DNA of 64,000 nucleotides from Neoceratodus forsteri (taxonomy: Eukaryota; Chordata; Ceratodontiformes; Ceratodontidae). Both the position numbers and the translations under genes were made by a program. The stretch lies in assembly GCA_016271365.2 (NCBI GenBank), contig CM028129.1, positions 847,486,501 through 847,550,500 of the forward strand, in the 5' to 3' direction. The first letter of the stretch is position 1; every line of letters begins with the position of its first letter. A model generated the notes under the pieces. That model was not told the DNA's origin, did not search any database, and was given only the letters and a program-made list of their open reading frames with translations. Below, piece after piece: positions 21,625-33,655 of this stretch.

Positions 21625-23061
21625 TTGTATAACAAAAAGGGGAAAATTCCAGTATGGTGCACTAGCAAAGTTCTAAAACAAATAAAAGAAAAAAAAATAG
21701 CTTATAAAAAAATGAAAAAGAACTTGGATGCTGAGACCCTGTCATGCTATAAAAGAGAATTAAAACATCTCAAAAAGCTTATTAAATCAGAAAGGCAAAA
21801 GATGGAATTTGGCATGGTGCATGTAAAGCACAATAATAAAACATTCTAGTCCTATAACAACAGTCTATATGCAGTTGATAATTCAATTGGATCAGTCCAT
21901 TATGAGGGTGTTGTAACCTCAGACCCACTAGATATAGCAAATGCTTTTAATGAATACTTTTGTAAAGTATTTAATAGAGAGCCACAGATCAATACTGTAC
22001 ATTCACAGATCAATAACAATTCATGAGGGAATTTTTTCACCCCCCAAGAAGTAATGAAATTGTTAGATGAAATCAAACCAAACAAATCTTTTGGTCCAGA
22101 CTTGTTTCATCCTAGGATGATATGTGAATTAAAATCTTTTTTAGTACATCCATTGACTGTTATCTACAATTTATCATTTGCTAAGGGTGAAATACCCCTA
22201 GATTGGTGCAAAGCCATTGTTATGACTTTATTTAAAAAAGGGATAGGAGAATGTTACCTAACTACAGACCAATTAGCATGACTGCAATATTGTGCAAAGT
22301 GTGTGAGAAATTAATCAAAAGTAAAATTGAACATTTATTAAGGTTGAACATTACTGATAAATCCCAGCATAGTTTCAAAAAGGACAGGGCAAGTATTACA
22401 AACATGATCTATTTTTATGAAAAGGTAAATAAATGCATTAATGACGGGAACCCAGTTGTTGTTATTTTTTTAGACTTTCAAAAAGCATTCAATAAAATCT
22501 CGCATAATGTATTAATAAATAAAATGGAAAAATTAAGTCTGGATAAGCAAATTATTGCATGGGTTGGGAATTAGCTGAACAGTAGATCCCAAGTAGTTTG
22601 TGTTAAGGGACTAATATCGACAGAAGGTACAATTATGAGTGGAGTTCCTCAGGGGTCAGTATTGGGGCCTGTTCTGTTTTCACTATTCATTAGTGACATC
22701 GATCTCAGTATCAGCAGTTTTATTGTAAAATTTGCTGATGATATTAAAATCGGGGCACTGATTAATAATTCAAATGACAGGTATAAATTTAGCTCAAGAT
22801 CTTCTAAATATACAGCAATGGGCTGTCGAAAATAAAATGTCCTTTGGGATTGATAAGTGTTCAGTATTAAACCTGGGTAAGGGAAACATTAACCAATCCT
22901 ATTTTTTAAATGGTAGCCAAATTAAACATGTGGAACATGAAAAAGATCTAAGAGTTATTATAGATATAGATTTGAAGTTTAGCACTCACTGTGCTAAGAT
23001 AGTACACAGGACCAATTACTTGATTCATTGTGTTAAAAAAATAATTTCTCTCAAGAAATAA
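21625..23061 (+). pseudogene. CR1-like ORF2, linker and RT domain
   Basis: Successive frames give the lysine-rich linker (21625-21849), then DEIKPNKSFGPDLFHPRMI (22063 on), NYRPISMTAILCKVCEKLI (22257), VVIFLDFQKAFNKISHNVL (catalytic Asp), MSGVPQGSVLGPVLFSLFI (22635), and the active site F-A-D-D at 22731-22742 with both aspartates intact. ENKMSFGIDKCSVLNLG follows. There are at least four frame changes, plus stops near 21850, 22255, 22575 and 22780. C-terminal remnants continue to about 23520. Confidence 0.85.
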
Positions 23062-23944
23062 ATGTTGTATTATTCAAATTTATCAGAGCTACATTAGACC
23101 ACATTTAGAGTACTGCACCCAGCTGTGGAGTTACCATTTGAGGAGGCACGTGGAGAGGGTTGAAGGAGTGCAGAGATGTACTACAAAACTAATCTCTGGC
23201 CTGCGGAATGTGCAGTACAAAGATAGGTTAACTACCTTGAGGCTATAGTCTCTAGAATAGGGATGTATAACAGGAGATGTATTATTGATGTACAAAATCA
23301 GCATGATCATGAGTTAATGGTAGATTTGGGGATTGTACTACAAAATAAGCCGCTGGGACTCAGGTTGTAGAAAATGCAGATACTGCTGAAACATACAAAA
23401 AGAAATGGATGTTTACATTCATTTGCCCAAAGGACTGGTAGATGGTGGAATGCAGTATCAGAAGCCCTTGTTCAGAATCCCACTATAAACATTTTAAAAA
23501 AAGGATTAGATGATTACCTACTAGGTACAAGGGTGAAATGTGCCCACTAATGTGGGTGGACAGATATGATGGGCTTCTAACCTTTTTCTGTCCAGCCCAG
23601 TATGAAACCCAGTATAAGATTGATGGAGATTACTTGGAACTGCAAGAATAATTCATGAAATAAATACATACTGTAAGTAACTGATTTACTGTACATGTTT
23701 TCCTTTCATAGACTCATTCAGAAATGTATTTTCTGTGGCTGTACCATAGATGGGGATACAGTGAGGTATTCAGAAGGCCTATGACTTCAAAAACTATAGG
23801 ACTTTGAGTATTTTGACTTCCAAAATGTGTGGCTTGGAATTATTTTGACTTCCACAAATTGACAGCAGAAAGTATTTTGACTCCAGTAAAACTGAAATGA
23901 CTTACAAAGTTCAACCCATGTAAGTATTTGACTACCATACCCCC

Positions 23945-26790
23945 AAAACAATATCTGAAGCCCTGCTAGAGACATCAGAGATCCCATACCCTGGGACTCT
24001 ATTAAGGCAGTTGCATAGGATATGCGGCCAAAAGAAAAAAAAAACTCCAAGCAGTGAAATTTATTAAATTAACCAAGACTCTGGCCACACAGCAAAAACT
24101 TAACAGACAGGGAGAGGCAAGTGTCACCCAGCAGATTGCTATACCACCAGCAGAGATCCAAACTATTCTACAGGAGAAAGTAGACCTAGCTCTCTTATAT
24201 CTCAAGCAGTCCTTCTACGAGGGATGGGCCTGAGCAGTGCATCTCCAGGCTTGCCACTTGTGGGCTAAGAAAAAAAGTGCCTGCATATTACAGCTGTGAT
24301 GCCCCCACATGGGCAAATTGGGGCACAAAGGAGAGTGGTTCTCCAGATTATGTATGATTATTACAGGCAACTCTATAATGCAGCACCTCCTGCTACCTCT
24401 GAAGAGGTGTAATCTCACATTAAGCCCCCCCCCAACTCACGGAGACTCAACAGCAGTCTCTGTTGTAGCCTACAGTATATCAGTTGAGGAAATCCACCAG
24501 GTAATAACTCTAGCTAAAACTCCAAATTTCCAGGGCTGGATGGCTTTCCTATTGAGCTTTACAAAACTTTCTCAGAAGAGCTTACTCCTATTCTTCTTTG
24601 TGCCTTTTGAGATCTACAAGGTGGAGAAGCCCCTCCCCAATCTAGCTGGAATAGGCAGTTCTAAAGCTGGGCAAAGATCCTGCATGTAAAACCTCTTATT
24701 GACTGATTTCCATATTCAATATGGACTATAAATTATACATGGTAATGCTGGCTCACAGGTTGGATCATCTCCTTCCAATGCTGATTCATTCAGACCAGAC
24801 GAGCTTCACTCAGCACAGACAAACAACAGACAATATCCATCAAACTTTTCTCCTACTAGAGTATGGGAAACAATGTTCCGTCCCTCTAGCTCTTTTCAGC
24901 TTACATGCTGAGAAGGCCTTTGATATGGTCTCATGGCCTTGGGATACCTGCTCCATTTCCCATTTTCCAAAAGAGTTCCTGGATTGGCTTCACAACCTCT
25001 ATGTTGCCCCCACAACATGCATATGAGTCAATGACTCTTGTAATGAGCCAATTTCTCTCCAGAGGGGCACTGCCTTCTCTCTCCTCCTTTTTGTTTTGTA
25101 CATTGAACCGGTGGCTATGGCTGTTTGGTAATGTGGAGGGCTGGAGGGGATTCCACTGCAGACAGGGAATTAAAACTTTTGCTTTATGTGGATGATGTCC
25201 TGCTTACTGTACTCTCCCCCGAAACCTCTGGCCCCCAGGCCTGACAGGTGATTGAAGCTTTTGGCAAGCTTTTTCTGGTTTCCATCTGAATTGTTAAAAA
25301 ACTGAATTATTGTAACTGAACTTCTCTCTGCCCCCAGAATTACAACGGCACCTTCTGTTTCATTGGAACTCTATGGTGATAAAATATTTGGCAGTATAAA
25401 TTTCCACGGATTTTGTCAACACTAAGTTACTCAACTTTGAACCCTTCACCCAACAGTTGACAACTGATCTAACTGCCTAGTCCCTCTTCCCTCAAAATTT
25501 CCTTTTCAGGATAGAGTCAGTGCAAACGATAGTTCCACCTAAGATTTTACATTTTTTACAAACTCTTCCAGTTGTTTCATTCCCAGTCTATATTGCTGCC
25601 TGGGATAAAATTGCATCCCACTATGTTTGTAGTGGCCACCAGCTGAGAATTAGATATAAAACCCTCCAGCTCCCCAGAGGGAGTGGAGGACTCAAGTCCT
25701 CCGTATCTTTAAACTTATGCCGTAGCCACTCAGTTACGTATAGTATGTTGAGCTGGATTTTGGTACAATGCACAGTTCCTTGGAAGCATATTGAGTTTAA
25801 TCTCAGTGATCTTTTTGACATAGATAAATATTTGTTTTCTTACCTCATGAGTATAATACATCTTGGCCACTTCACAACATTACCAGCCATTACGCTGAGA
25901 CAATGGCAACATTTTTCAAAAGTCTCCACGTGTAATAGACTACTAGAAAATTATTCAGAATTACTCCTCCTACACGTGGACATTGCCTTCCACAGAGAGA
26001 GGAAGTTAGGCCTCCATTTTATATTTCAATTTCATAATGAACAAGGGGTTCTCCAATTTCATCAATTACAGGAACAATACGGGCTGACAGAGAGTGAGAA
26101 CATTATCGATATCTGCAAGTAATCTCTCATCTTTTTCGTGCCCAGTGTTCCGCATTCAATTTCCTAGATCCAGCCCCTCTTCTCTGTATTTTTGTGACCT
26201 TATTGAAGAAGAATCCTGGCAGCATTTGAAAGGACACCTCTATTGTGGTTTGCCAAATGCATAGTCATCTAATATTAGAAAGACTATATTCTGCAAAGTT
26301 TGAACCAGAACCTGCAGACCTCATTTACCCCAGAGGACTGGAACCAAAATGCCCTTTTAGCACTGAAGGTAAACTCCTTCCCCTTTTTGTGTTAGTTTGC
26401 CTGAAAGTGTAGGTCAAGGCATTTCTGCACTCATAGAGTGCATATAACATACATGGGCAACCAATATGGTGACTGCTGGCAGGAAATGTGGCATTGAGGT
26501 AGTTGATCTTTTGACACTGTCCCCTGCTTCAGGACTTCTGGAGAGCTATAAAGAAACAGTTCTGTGAGCTCTGCATAGATACTAATCTGCATAACCCCTC
26601 TGTGGTATTGCTGTCCATTCCCCCCCATTGGAGTCAGGCTCCAATTTCAGGCTGTTGCTCCAAGTCTACTCTTGGTGGCCAGAAAAGTCATGACTAGACA
26701 ATGGGTACTGGTTGCCTCACCCACGATCCCACAATGGCATCAAATAATGCAACCTATGTGAAATGGAAAACTTTACATAGAGAATATTGG
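23945..26790 (+). pseudogene. L1/Tx1-type LINE ORF2 (5' part before insertions)
   Basis: Plus-strand remnants in order: a helical linker region near 24020-24230 (AAKRKKKLQAVKFIKLTKTL). DYKLYMVMLAHRLDHLLPML with SDQTSFTQHRQTTDNI follows at 24721-24840, then LHAEKAFDMVSW (24900), typical of the L1/Tx1 group and unlike CR1. The active site Y-V-D-D is at 25185-25196. The region after RT (25520-26122) has AAWDKIASHYVCSGHQLRIR and LPRGSGGLKSS, and ARKVMTRQWVLVASPT lies near 26680. Stops and frameshifts are frequent. The C terminus resumes after two later insertions at 28495. Confidence 0.8.
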
Positions 26791-26799
26791 ATAGGCAAC

Positions 26800-26899
26800 T
26801 ATGCACAACCAGTGTGTTCTGCCACAGAGGGTTCTGATTCCTTCTGACTTCTAGAGTGAAGCTGAACCCCGAGGTGGCAGAACATGCAGGTTGTGCATA
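26800..26899. mobile_element. Small foldback MITE in the L1/Tx1 LINE
   Basis: TATGCACAACCAGTGTGTTC at 26800 is mirrored by a reversed copy ending GGTTGTGCATA at 26899. GTTCTGCCAC pairs with GTGGCAGAAC, and an inner GGGTTC/GAACCCC pair also matches. The hairpin is about 100 bp and non-coding. It interrupts the LINE C-terminal coding region. Confidence 0.6.
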
Positions 26900-27122
26900 A
26901 ATTTGCTCATCCTGTATTTTTTATAGTATAATATTTTGTGAAATGTGTGCATTGTGTTTTTATTTCTCTTTCACAATGTAACTGACTTGTGCAGTCTCTA
27001 GAGGTTCTAGAATGCTGTTTTACCATAGAAAGGTGCAATCACATTCCATGACATTTGAACTGTGGTACAACAGCATTTTGAAAAGGATGGATTTCTGTAT
27101 AGAACAATGCTCTACTATACAC

Positions 27123-27125
27123 TAT
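27123..27125. repeat. 3-bp target duplication, left
   Basis: TAT before the Harbinger terminus, identical to 28492-28494. Harbinger elements duplicate 3 bp. Confidence 0.5.
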
Positions 27126-28491
27126 GGCCCAGATATTCAAACTGCGCCAGGCTGAGGCGCAAGCTTTGGCGCAGCTCAATTTGGCTGCGCAGGGGTGTGG
27201 ACTGGGCGATATTCAACGGAGCTGCACCATGGCTCAGCAGCTTTGAATATCGCACCCTGGCCACCTCCAGTGTGCATGGCACAGTGGCACTGCGCCAGTG
27301 CAAGTGGCCAGAGTGGAGCATGGAGATGCGCTAGCGCAAGTTCCATTGCACCATGCACAGCAACCGCGATATTCAAAACCTGACATGTAAATGGGGCCAT
27401 AATGTATGCAAGGTGCACATGGGGCCATTTGCATGTCATTATGGCCCCATTTGCATGCAGGTGCGCCAATCCCCGATGACTTGCAACTGGCGCCCTGCCA
27501 GGCAGCAGCCATCAGGGACCGACGCCCCCTGCAGCCCGATCGCGGGCATCTGTATAAAAATAGAACATGTCCTATATCCCTGGTGGTCCAGAGGACTGCT
27601 TTCTGCCCAATCTCAGGCATTTGTAATGAAAAATTCTTTAAATATCCCTGTTGGGCCAGTGGACCACTTTCTGCCCGATCGCGGGCATCTGTGTAAAGAA
27701 AATCCATCATCCAATATCCCTGGTGGTCCAGTGGACTGCTATCTGCCCAATCGCAGGCATTTGTCAAGGAAAAATAATCCCAATATCCCTGGTGGTCTAG
27801 TGGTACCCCCACCGCCTGCACCCCACCGCCCGCTCCCCGTCAGCGGTGGGCGGCAGCACCACCCGCTTGCCGCCACCACCGCCAACTGCACCAGGTAGGG
27901 CTGGGGCCCATGGCTCACAGCGTGATATTGGACGATGGATTTTCTTTATACAGATGCCTGCGATCGGGCAGAAAGCGGTCCACTCGACCATCAGGGATAT
28001 TGGAAGTATTTTCTCATTACAAATGCCTGTGATTGGGCAGAAAGCGGTCCACTGGACCACCAGGGATATTGGACGATGGATTTTTTTAATACAGATGCCC
28101 ACGATCGAGCATGGGGGGGGCGCTGCCAGGTGCAGCCGGAACTCGGGTGGCCACCCACAGGTGGAAGCTGCCGTGTTGCGCCCTGCAATGCAGCAGCTCA
28201 CCTGTGGGTGGGTATCAGTTGTTCCTTTTTTTTTTGGGTGTAACTTTGTGCTGGCACAGGTAGGGGTTGCGCATGCATGGCTCTGCACATCCCGGGCTGA
28301 ATATCGGGCTGTGCATATTATGCATGGGCACACCCTGCCACCTGTGCCTGCATACGTTACTGATGCACTCCAGCACATCAGAATTTGTGCCGTGCACTTT
28401 TTCCTTTTGAATATCGCACCGGGGCGCATCAGTGGGTTGCGCATGGCGCAACACTGTTGCGCCATGTGCAACCCTTTTGAATATCTGGGCC
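27126..28491. mobile_element. Non-autonomous PIF/Harbinger with opposed internal arrays
   Basis: The 1,366-bp element begins GGCCCAGATATTCAAA and ends TTTTGAATATCTGGGCC, giving 16-17 bp terminal inverted repeats shared with the autonomous element at 49992-58135. A TAT duplication flanks it. Sub-terminal regions repeat GATATTC and GCGCCA motifs. The interior has two arrays of an about 70-bp unit containing TATCCCTGGTGGTCCAGTGG and CTGCCCGATCGCGGGCATCTG. About 4.5 units lie at 27533-27795 in one orientation and about 2.7 units at 27922-28110 in the other, around a C/G-rich centre. The element could therefore fold into a long hairpin. It encodes no transposase, and the long open frames on both strands are a by-product of its GC-rich inverted structure. 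It is inserted in the 3' end of an L1/Tx1-type LINE. Confidence 0.8.
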
Positions 28492-28494
28492 TAT
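28492..28494. repeat. 3-bp target duplication, right
   Basis: TAT, identical to 27123-27125. Confidence 0.5.
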
Positions 28495-28920
28495 ATATTG
28501 GTTCAGGGAGAAAGATGAAATTTTCCAAGACATTTGGAGACCCTGGCAAATGTATTGTATGCATATTGCTCCCCTTTTTATAACCTGAAGTTTTGAACCA
28601 GCAGTATGTACTGCTTAATCTGCTGTTAGGCACTCTACTTTATTTATGTGTTGTTTTTAATTAGTTTACAATGAGAATTGATTGTATTATGGTATTAGAG
28701 TCTCTTATTGTTTCGTATATGTTACTTCTGGTAACTTATCAGTACTTTTAGTAGCTTTCCCTGGCAGATACATTATGACTACCTTACCACTAGATATGAG
28801 TATGTTTACTGTCATGCAGTTGATATATTACTTTCTGTTTCTGTACCTCACAGCTGACTATATTATGTACTGTATTTTGTTTAAAAAAATGTTTTTAACA
28901 AAAACTTATATATAAAAATA
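28495..28920 (+). pseudogene. L1/Tx1-type LINE, C terminus and 3' UTR (3' part)
   Basis: Immediately after the Harbinger the plus strand encodes WFREKDEIFQDIWRPW, the F-x-x-I-W-x-P-W block found at the very C terminus of L1/Tx1 ORF2. An AT-rich 3' UTR follows, ending near 28920 in an A-rich stretch. This shows that the sequence at 23945-26790 and this segment were one element before the insertions. Confidence 0.7.
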
Positions 28921-29239
28921 ATCAATCTTAGATGGCAAGGCACCCCTGAAAAGACTGATACTAAGAGAGGATATTTTTTTCAGGAGGATAGAGAGATACA
29001 GGAATCACTGTCCAGTCAGGTTTTCTGAGGTGGGAGCAAAATCATGCTGCCAAGTGGCATGGTAGAAACTCATTTCCTAGGGATGTAAGGGAAACCAAAT
29101 GACTGACATACCAACAAAGAAGGACATGAAAGAAAGAAGTAGTCATTAGCACAGCTGTGCAGAATAATCTTTAATTAGACTTGAGTCCAACTGGAGTAAA
29201 TCCAAATTACTGGCTTCACCTTTATTTGTGGTATTGGGA

Positions 29240-30195
29240 TAGGGATCTGGGGGGAGATCAGCATCTTCACAGATGACACAAAGATCTGTAGAAGACCAGA
29301 AAGCTGAGAGAAGGCAAGAATTATGAGGAAGGATTTGGAAAGCTTGAGAACTGGTCAAGCATATGGCAGCTGAAACTCAGTGCAAAAAAGTGCAAGGCAA
29401 TGACTATGGGGCAAAAAAACTCAAAACAGAATACAGGATGTGGGGCAGTGGTAGAGGGCGTGACTGAAGAGAGGGACATGTTGTGATATCAGACAATATG
29501 AAAACATCAATACAGTGCATTAGGGCAGTTAGAAGAGTAAACAGAATGCTAGGATGCAGAGGCAGGGGATCAGCAGCACGATGAGAGGTGGTTATGCTCC
29601 TCTACAGGTTTGTAGTGCATTCTCAACTGGTGTACTGTGTGCATTTCTGGAATGCAGCCATCTCTAAAGGAAGGACATGGACCAGGTGGAGGAGGTGCAG
29701 AGAAGGGTAAAGAAAATGATTCAGTGACAGCAAAGAAGGGCTTACATTGAGAGGCTGAAGGACCTCAAAATGTACACAATGGAAACAAGAAGGGAGAGGG
29801 GGACATAACTGAATCATATCAAAACTTCCATGGGATGAAGTAGATATTAAAGAATTGTTCATACTGAGTGGGACCACAATCAACAGGGGCAAGTCAATGA
29901 ATCTGATGGGGAGATTTAAGAGGGCTAGCAGGATACATTTCTAAACAGAGGGCAGTAGATGTGTAGAATAGATAATCAAGGATTATCATCTGTGCAAAAT
30001 CAGTGGGGGAATGCTAACATAGGTGGGGCAGACACATGGCTAGAAGGGACATCAGCAAAAGGGGAGGGGGGAAAGAGGAGTGAAGGGCCACTAGCACGCT
30101 CACGAACAACAATAGGTAGGGTAAGGTAAGGCCAACTGAATGAGCTGCAGGGCCTTGTTTTACTGATAACGTCTATGTTTTTATGTTTCAGATTC
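29240..30195 (+). pseudogene. CR1-like LINE, RT C-terminal half
   Basis: The plus strand reads an RT active-site region near 29262 (FTDDTKIC-like, with the first residues altered). It continues with LENWSSIWQLKLSAKKCKAM-type sequence near 29340, then LLYRFVVHSQLVYCVHFW near 29600, and ends near 30170 in TCTATGTTTTTATGTTTC, a CR1-type tail. It is more diverged than the copies at 4160 and 33656, with many stops. It could be a separate CR1 subfamily. Confidence 0.7.
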
Positions 30196-30655
30196 AACGC
30201 CATACAAATGCTCATGAACACTAAACATTAATTTCCTCAGTAATTATATCACATCAACTGGCAATGTTCTGAAGCAAAAATAAAACAAGCCCTTTCAACT
30301 TCCCCCTGTTTAAACAATGCTTGTTCTTTAGTGTTGTGATGTTACTGCATTTTGCATGCCTCATTGGATAGTAGGATCACTTGGGTTTGTGATATAAACT
30401 TACAGTTGTGAAACTGACAGCTATTTGCATTCTACACCCAGCGCCACAGACTGGATAAAAATTACAGCTAATGGCAGGGGAAAAAAGACTAGTCTGCATC
30501 CTCCAGCTCATCCCCTCCGCTGTATCTCGTGATCATCCTCTGCGCTTTGGTTAGCATGCAGTTTAGTATAGCAAGTGGAGCACAACATTTAAATTCTTAT
30601 TATCTACATGCATTTAGAATTATTGCATGCCCAAACTATTTCTCTGTTTCTCTTT
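30196..30655. other. No recognisable feature
   Basis: AT-rich sequence with no domain or tandem repeat. Confidence 0.35.
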
Positions 30656-30659
30656 TGCA

Positions 30660-31640
30660 CCACACTGGTGACCCAGGTTCAGAAGCGGACTCGGGCAGCT
30701 GGGGGTCAGTCAGGGCAGGAGAGGATGGAGCATCCAGAGGACTGCTCTCCTTTCCCACGGAGGGAGGGTTACAGCGTCTGGCATTTGCCTGGCCTTTAGC
30801 ATCATCTGGGAATAAAGTAGCCATGGACTGTTCCAATAGGGGCAGAGTGCTTGCTGCCACCATCCCACATATGACAGCATCCATGGGAATGTCTGAGTTG
30901 CATTGCACGCACACTCATCAGGCACAGCAAATGGAAAAATGGACTCCTGTGTGGCCACTGACATCCATTCAACTGGTAGCCCTGCATCCAATGATTACCC
31001 AGGCCGCGCTGCTTTGTACAAAGATAAGTCCTGGCAGACAACTGGGTTGATGAGTCTGGGGTCCCTGGCATCTGGTGGGCTGCTTGGTGCCAGGAAGGGA
31101 GGGACCCCCAAAACATATAATCCAGTGTGAACCAGCTCCAGATGGCAGCCCATATCCATGGACAGGCAGACAGGGCTTCATGGAGCTACAGACCTCCCTT
31201 TTGCACTTTTCTTTTCCCCTCCCTTCTGCAGCTGATGTGAGTACAAGTGTGGAGGCATGCACAGCTCACCAGACCACTGACCTCCCATTTTGTGGCACCC
31301 TAGCCTGCACTACCACCAGGCCTCCACCAGATGACAGTCAAGGACCCAGAAACAAGCACCTCCTCCCTGGGAGAGGAGATCAGTTCCTTGGATGTTCAAT
31401 CCCCGCTGACCCCTGGTGACCCAAGTCCATTTCCGAACCTAGGTCGCTGGCATGGTGTGAGGTGTGTCATCCAGCTTTTCAACCCTCCGTGCCACCTGGC
31501 TGCCCATTCACCTGTGTTTTCCAGACATTTTGTTTACACCATCACTGACAGTCACTACACTAGGCTGTCTTGGTATACCATTTCTTGTCTAGTGTGCTTA
31601 CCTGGTTAACAAAAGCTAAATAAATAAATAAAATATTAAC
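30660..31640 (+). mobile_element. C-rich repeat C, copy 2, with LINE-type tail
   Basis: A G/C-rich block. The 31290-31450 part matches 8700-8875, including GTGACCCAAG and CGAACCTAGGTC. It ends with TTACCTGGTTAACAAAAGCTAAATAAATAAATAAA at about 31596-31631, the same tail type as 16210-16240. It therefore looks like a retroposon (SINE, or a LINE fragment) mobilised by that LINE. Several overlapping open frames of 60-170 residues exist on both strands, but none shows a domain. Confidence 0.5.
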
Positions 31641-33429
31641 ACAGCTCACTGTTGGAGTTTTGAGCAAAGCTTCAGCTGACTGCATGAGGAGACAAACATT
31701 GTGTCTTTCTATTCAGGTTATCTGCTCCAAGAAAATAATATATCTTCAGGAATTACAAAAACTAAGAAGATATTACTAGTACCTTTTACTTACAGTTATA
31801 TCATATATTATCCTAACCCCTTATTCCACCACACATCTACCAGCACACTTCTCAATATCCCAGATCATTTTTATTGTAGCCAAACAAACCTTTTCACCAA
31901 GTAGTGCTGCTGTTCATTGTGTCTTATTCTGCTGAGAGAAAGCACCTCTGCCAATTGCTTTCTCAGATGTTTGAAAATACTGATTTTCAAATAGAGGAGA
32001 GAGCAATCTGCTGAGGTGCAGAATCAAATGCAATGAATGGCAGTGCTATTTGGTACAGCTGGATCACAATACAAGACATAGGTGTTAAGAAAGGTTCTGG
32101 CAGACTGATGTTGGAAATGGGGGTTATTATAGTGTAAATTGACACAAAACATCCCTCTGTTCTAGTGACCACCTACTGCTCAGCTCTGGGCCATCCCTCC
32201 AGTTGTAGTCCTTCCCAATTAACCTCTGCTTCTGGTATGTAGTTGTGTTCAGTCTGAGCACTGGATGGGGCACAGGAAGCAAGAGGAATGTAGTACTTCA
32301 CTAATCATTCCTTTGTTCTTACAGTAGTTTCTATCAAATGGTTTCCTTGCACTGAATTAAAGCAACTTTCCACAATTATAATATTTTAAGTCCTGTACTC
32401 ATTGCGATTTTATTCTGTTGCTGGACCTGGTATCAGAGTGACTGTGCTGAAGGTAAATACGTATTGGCAAGACAAACTGTTTACTAGTCCCTGGCAGAAC
32501 TCTATAGTTCTGCGCAGTTGTAAAACATCTAATGGAATAGATGCAGCTACAATAATTAACAGGTGTTTTTGTTAACATGTTTTAAACATGAGAATTTGGA
32601 TGCAAGCCACATTAACAGGCTTTTAAAATATTTTAAAGTGTCAAGTGTGTACAAGACTTACAGCACCTGTTAATTATTGAAGTGGAAGCCAGCCCAGTGG
32701 TGTAGAGGGCAGAGGTACCTTGTGTCTCACCTCTCCCATGCTGGCAGCCCATGTTCACATGCAAGCTTGAGGCATGGGGGCTGGCCCGGAGGAGGGCTGG
32801 GAGTGGATGGAGCAATCACAAAGCTGCTCACCTCTCTTGGATTGGGGAGGTAAGGCCTCTTGGTCCTTGATTGCCACCAGGTGGAGGCCTGATGGTAGTG
32901 TCAGGTGGGGGACTGGCACTAGGCCACGTGGGAGGACTGGGGTCGTTTGGGTCTCAGGGCACATGTGCACCTCCATGCACATGCACGACCATGCTACCAA
33001 GACCTCAGGGAGAAAAAGGAGAAAAAGGAGGAAAAACACCCATGGTAATGGGATAAAGACTGAACCCCACAGGCCTTGCACCGGTGGCTGGGCATCTACC
33101 ACAGTCCTGTGGCATAGGACAATGGCAGCAATAAGGTAAGCCCTGGAGGAGCCAGAAGATGATGCTGGGGGAGTGGGTTAGAAAGGGGGTCACTGTGGGA
33201 GAAGGAGGAGAAACAATGGATGGAAACAATTATTGTAGTGGCACTTAATGCATGAGATCTTCTACAACTGTGTGACTTGCAAGACCTAGTCTTCTATTTT
33301 TCAACAATTAGAGTTCTGTCTGGACTTGTCAACAATTCACTGATGCCGCTAACATACTAGAAGACCTATACTTTACACAGCACAGTCCTGTACTATCACC
33401 ATAAATGACAATCAGATCAAACCTATAAT
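31641..33429. other. No recognisable gene
   Basis: AT-rich sequence to about 32650, then a G-rich block at 32690-33230. That block has no identified domain and could be another interspersed repeat. Confidence 0.35.
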
Positions 33430-33514
33430 ATGTGGTTCTGCCATCTTACATTCTCCAGCCAGCTGGCTTACATTTTCCAGCCAGTTCATACTTATGTGCA
33501 GCACAGCCACTTTT

Positions 33515-33577
33515 ATACCAGGCCCAGGGATGTAAGGAAATACATCTTAGCCAGAATACAACCCTGGGCCTGGTACA
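33515..33577. mobile_element. Hairpin element, copy 1
   Basis: ATACCAGGCCCAGGG at 33515-33529 pairs with CCCTGGGCCTGGTACA at about 33563-33577 across a 33-base loop. Related hairpins at 35542-35608 and 36274-36389 share the arm sequence and the GGGA...A(A/T)C...GGAAAT loop start. Probably a miniature snap-back element. Confidence 0.55.
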
Positions 33578-33655
33578 TGTTATTTTGTGTTACAGTCAAT
33601 ATTTTCAATATTTTCTGTATTATTATGCATATATTTTCAATGCGTAATAATACAG

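Larger units (their letters stand above)
18700..23665 (+). mobile_element. Near full-length CR1-like LINE
   Basis: A plus-strand element of about 5 kb. It contains a GC-richer 5' leader (about 18700-19130), a zinc-ribbon ORF1 part (19148-19492), an esterase-like ORF1 part (20200-20555), an endonuclease (20788-21283), RT (21900-23061) and a C-terminal region to about 23520. The 3' UTR ends near 23665 and includes a GATATGATGGGCTTCTAACC motif like that of CR1 3' ends. Having both ORFs is unusual, because most copies here are 5' truncated. All frames are broken. The 5' and 3' limits are estimates, since no target duplication was found. Confidence 0.8.

Noticed and set aside
27797..28633. Long open frames on both strands (245-278 residues) inside the small Harbinger
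   Set aside because: They follow from GC-rich inverted arrays, lack any domain and extend beyond the element end into LINE sequence.
30529..31050. 173-residue open frame as a gene
   Set aside because: It is within a C-rich interspersed repeat, has no domain and competes with equally long frames on the other strand.
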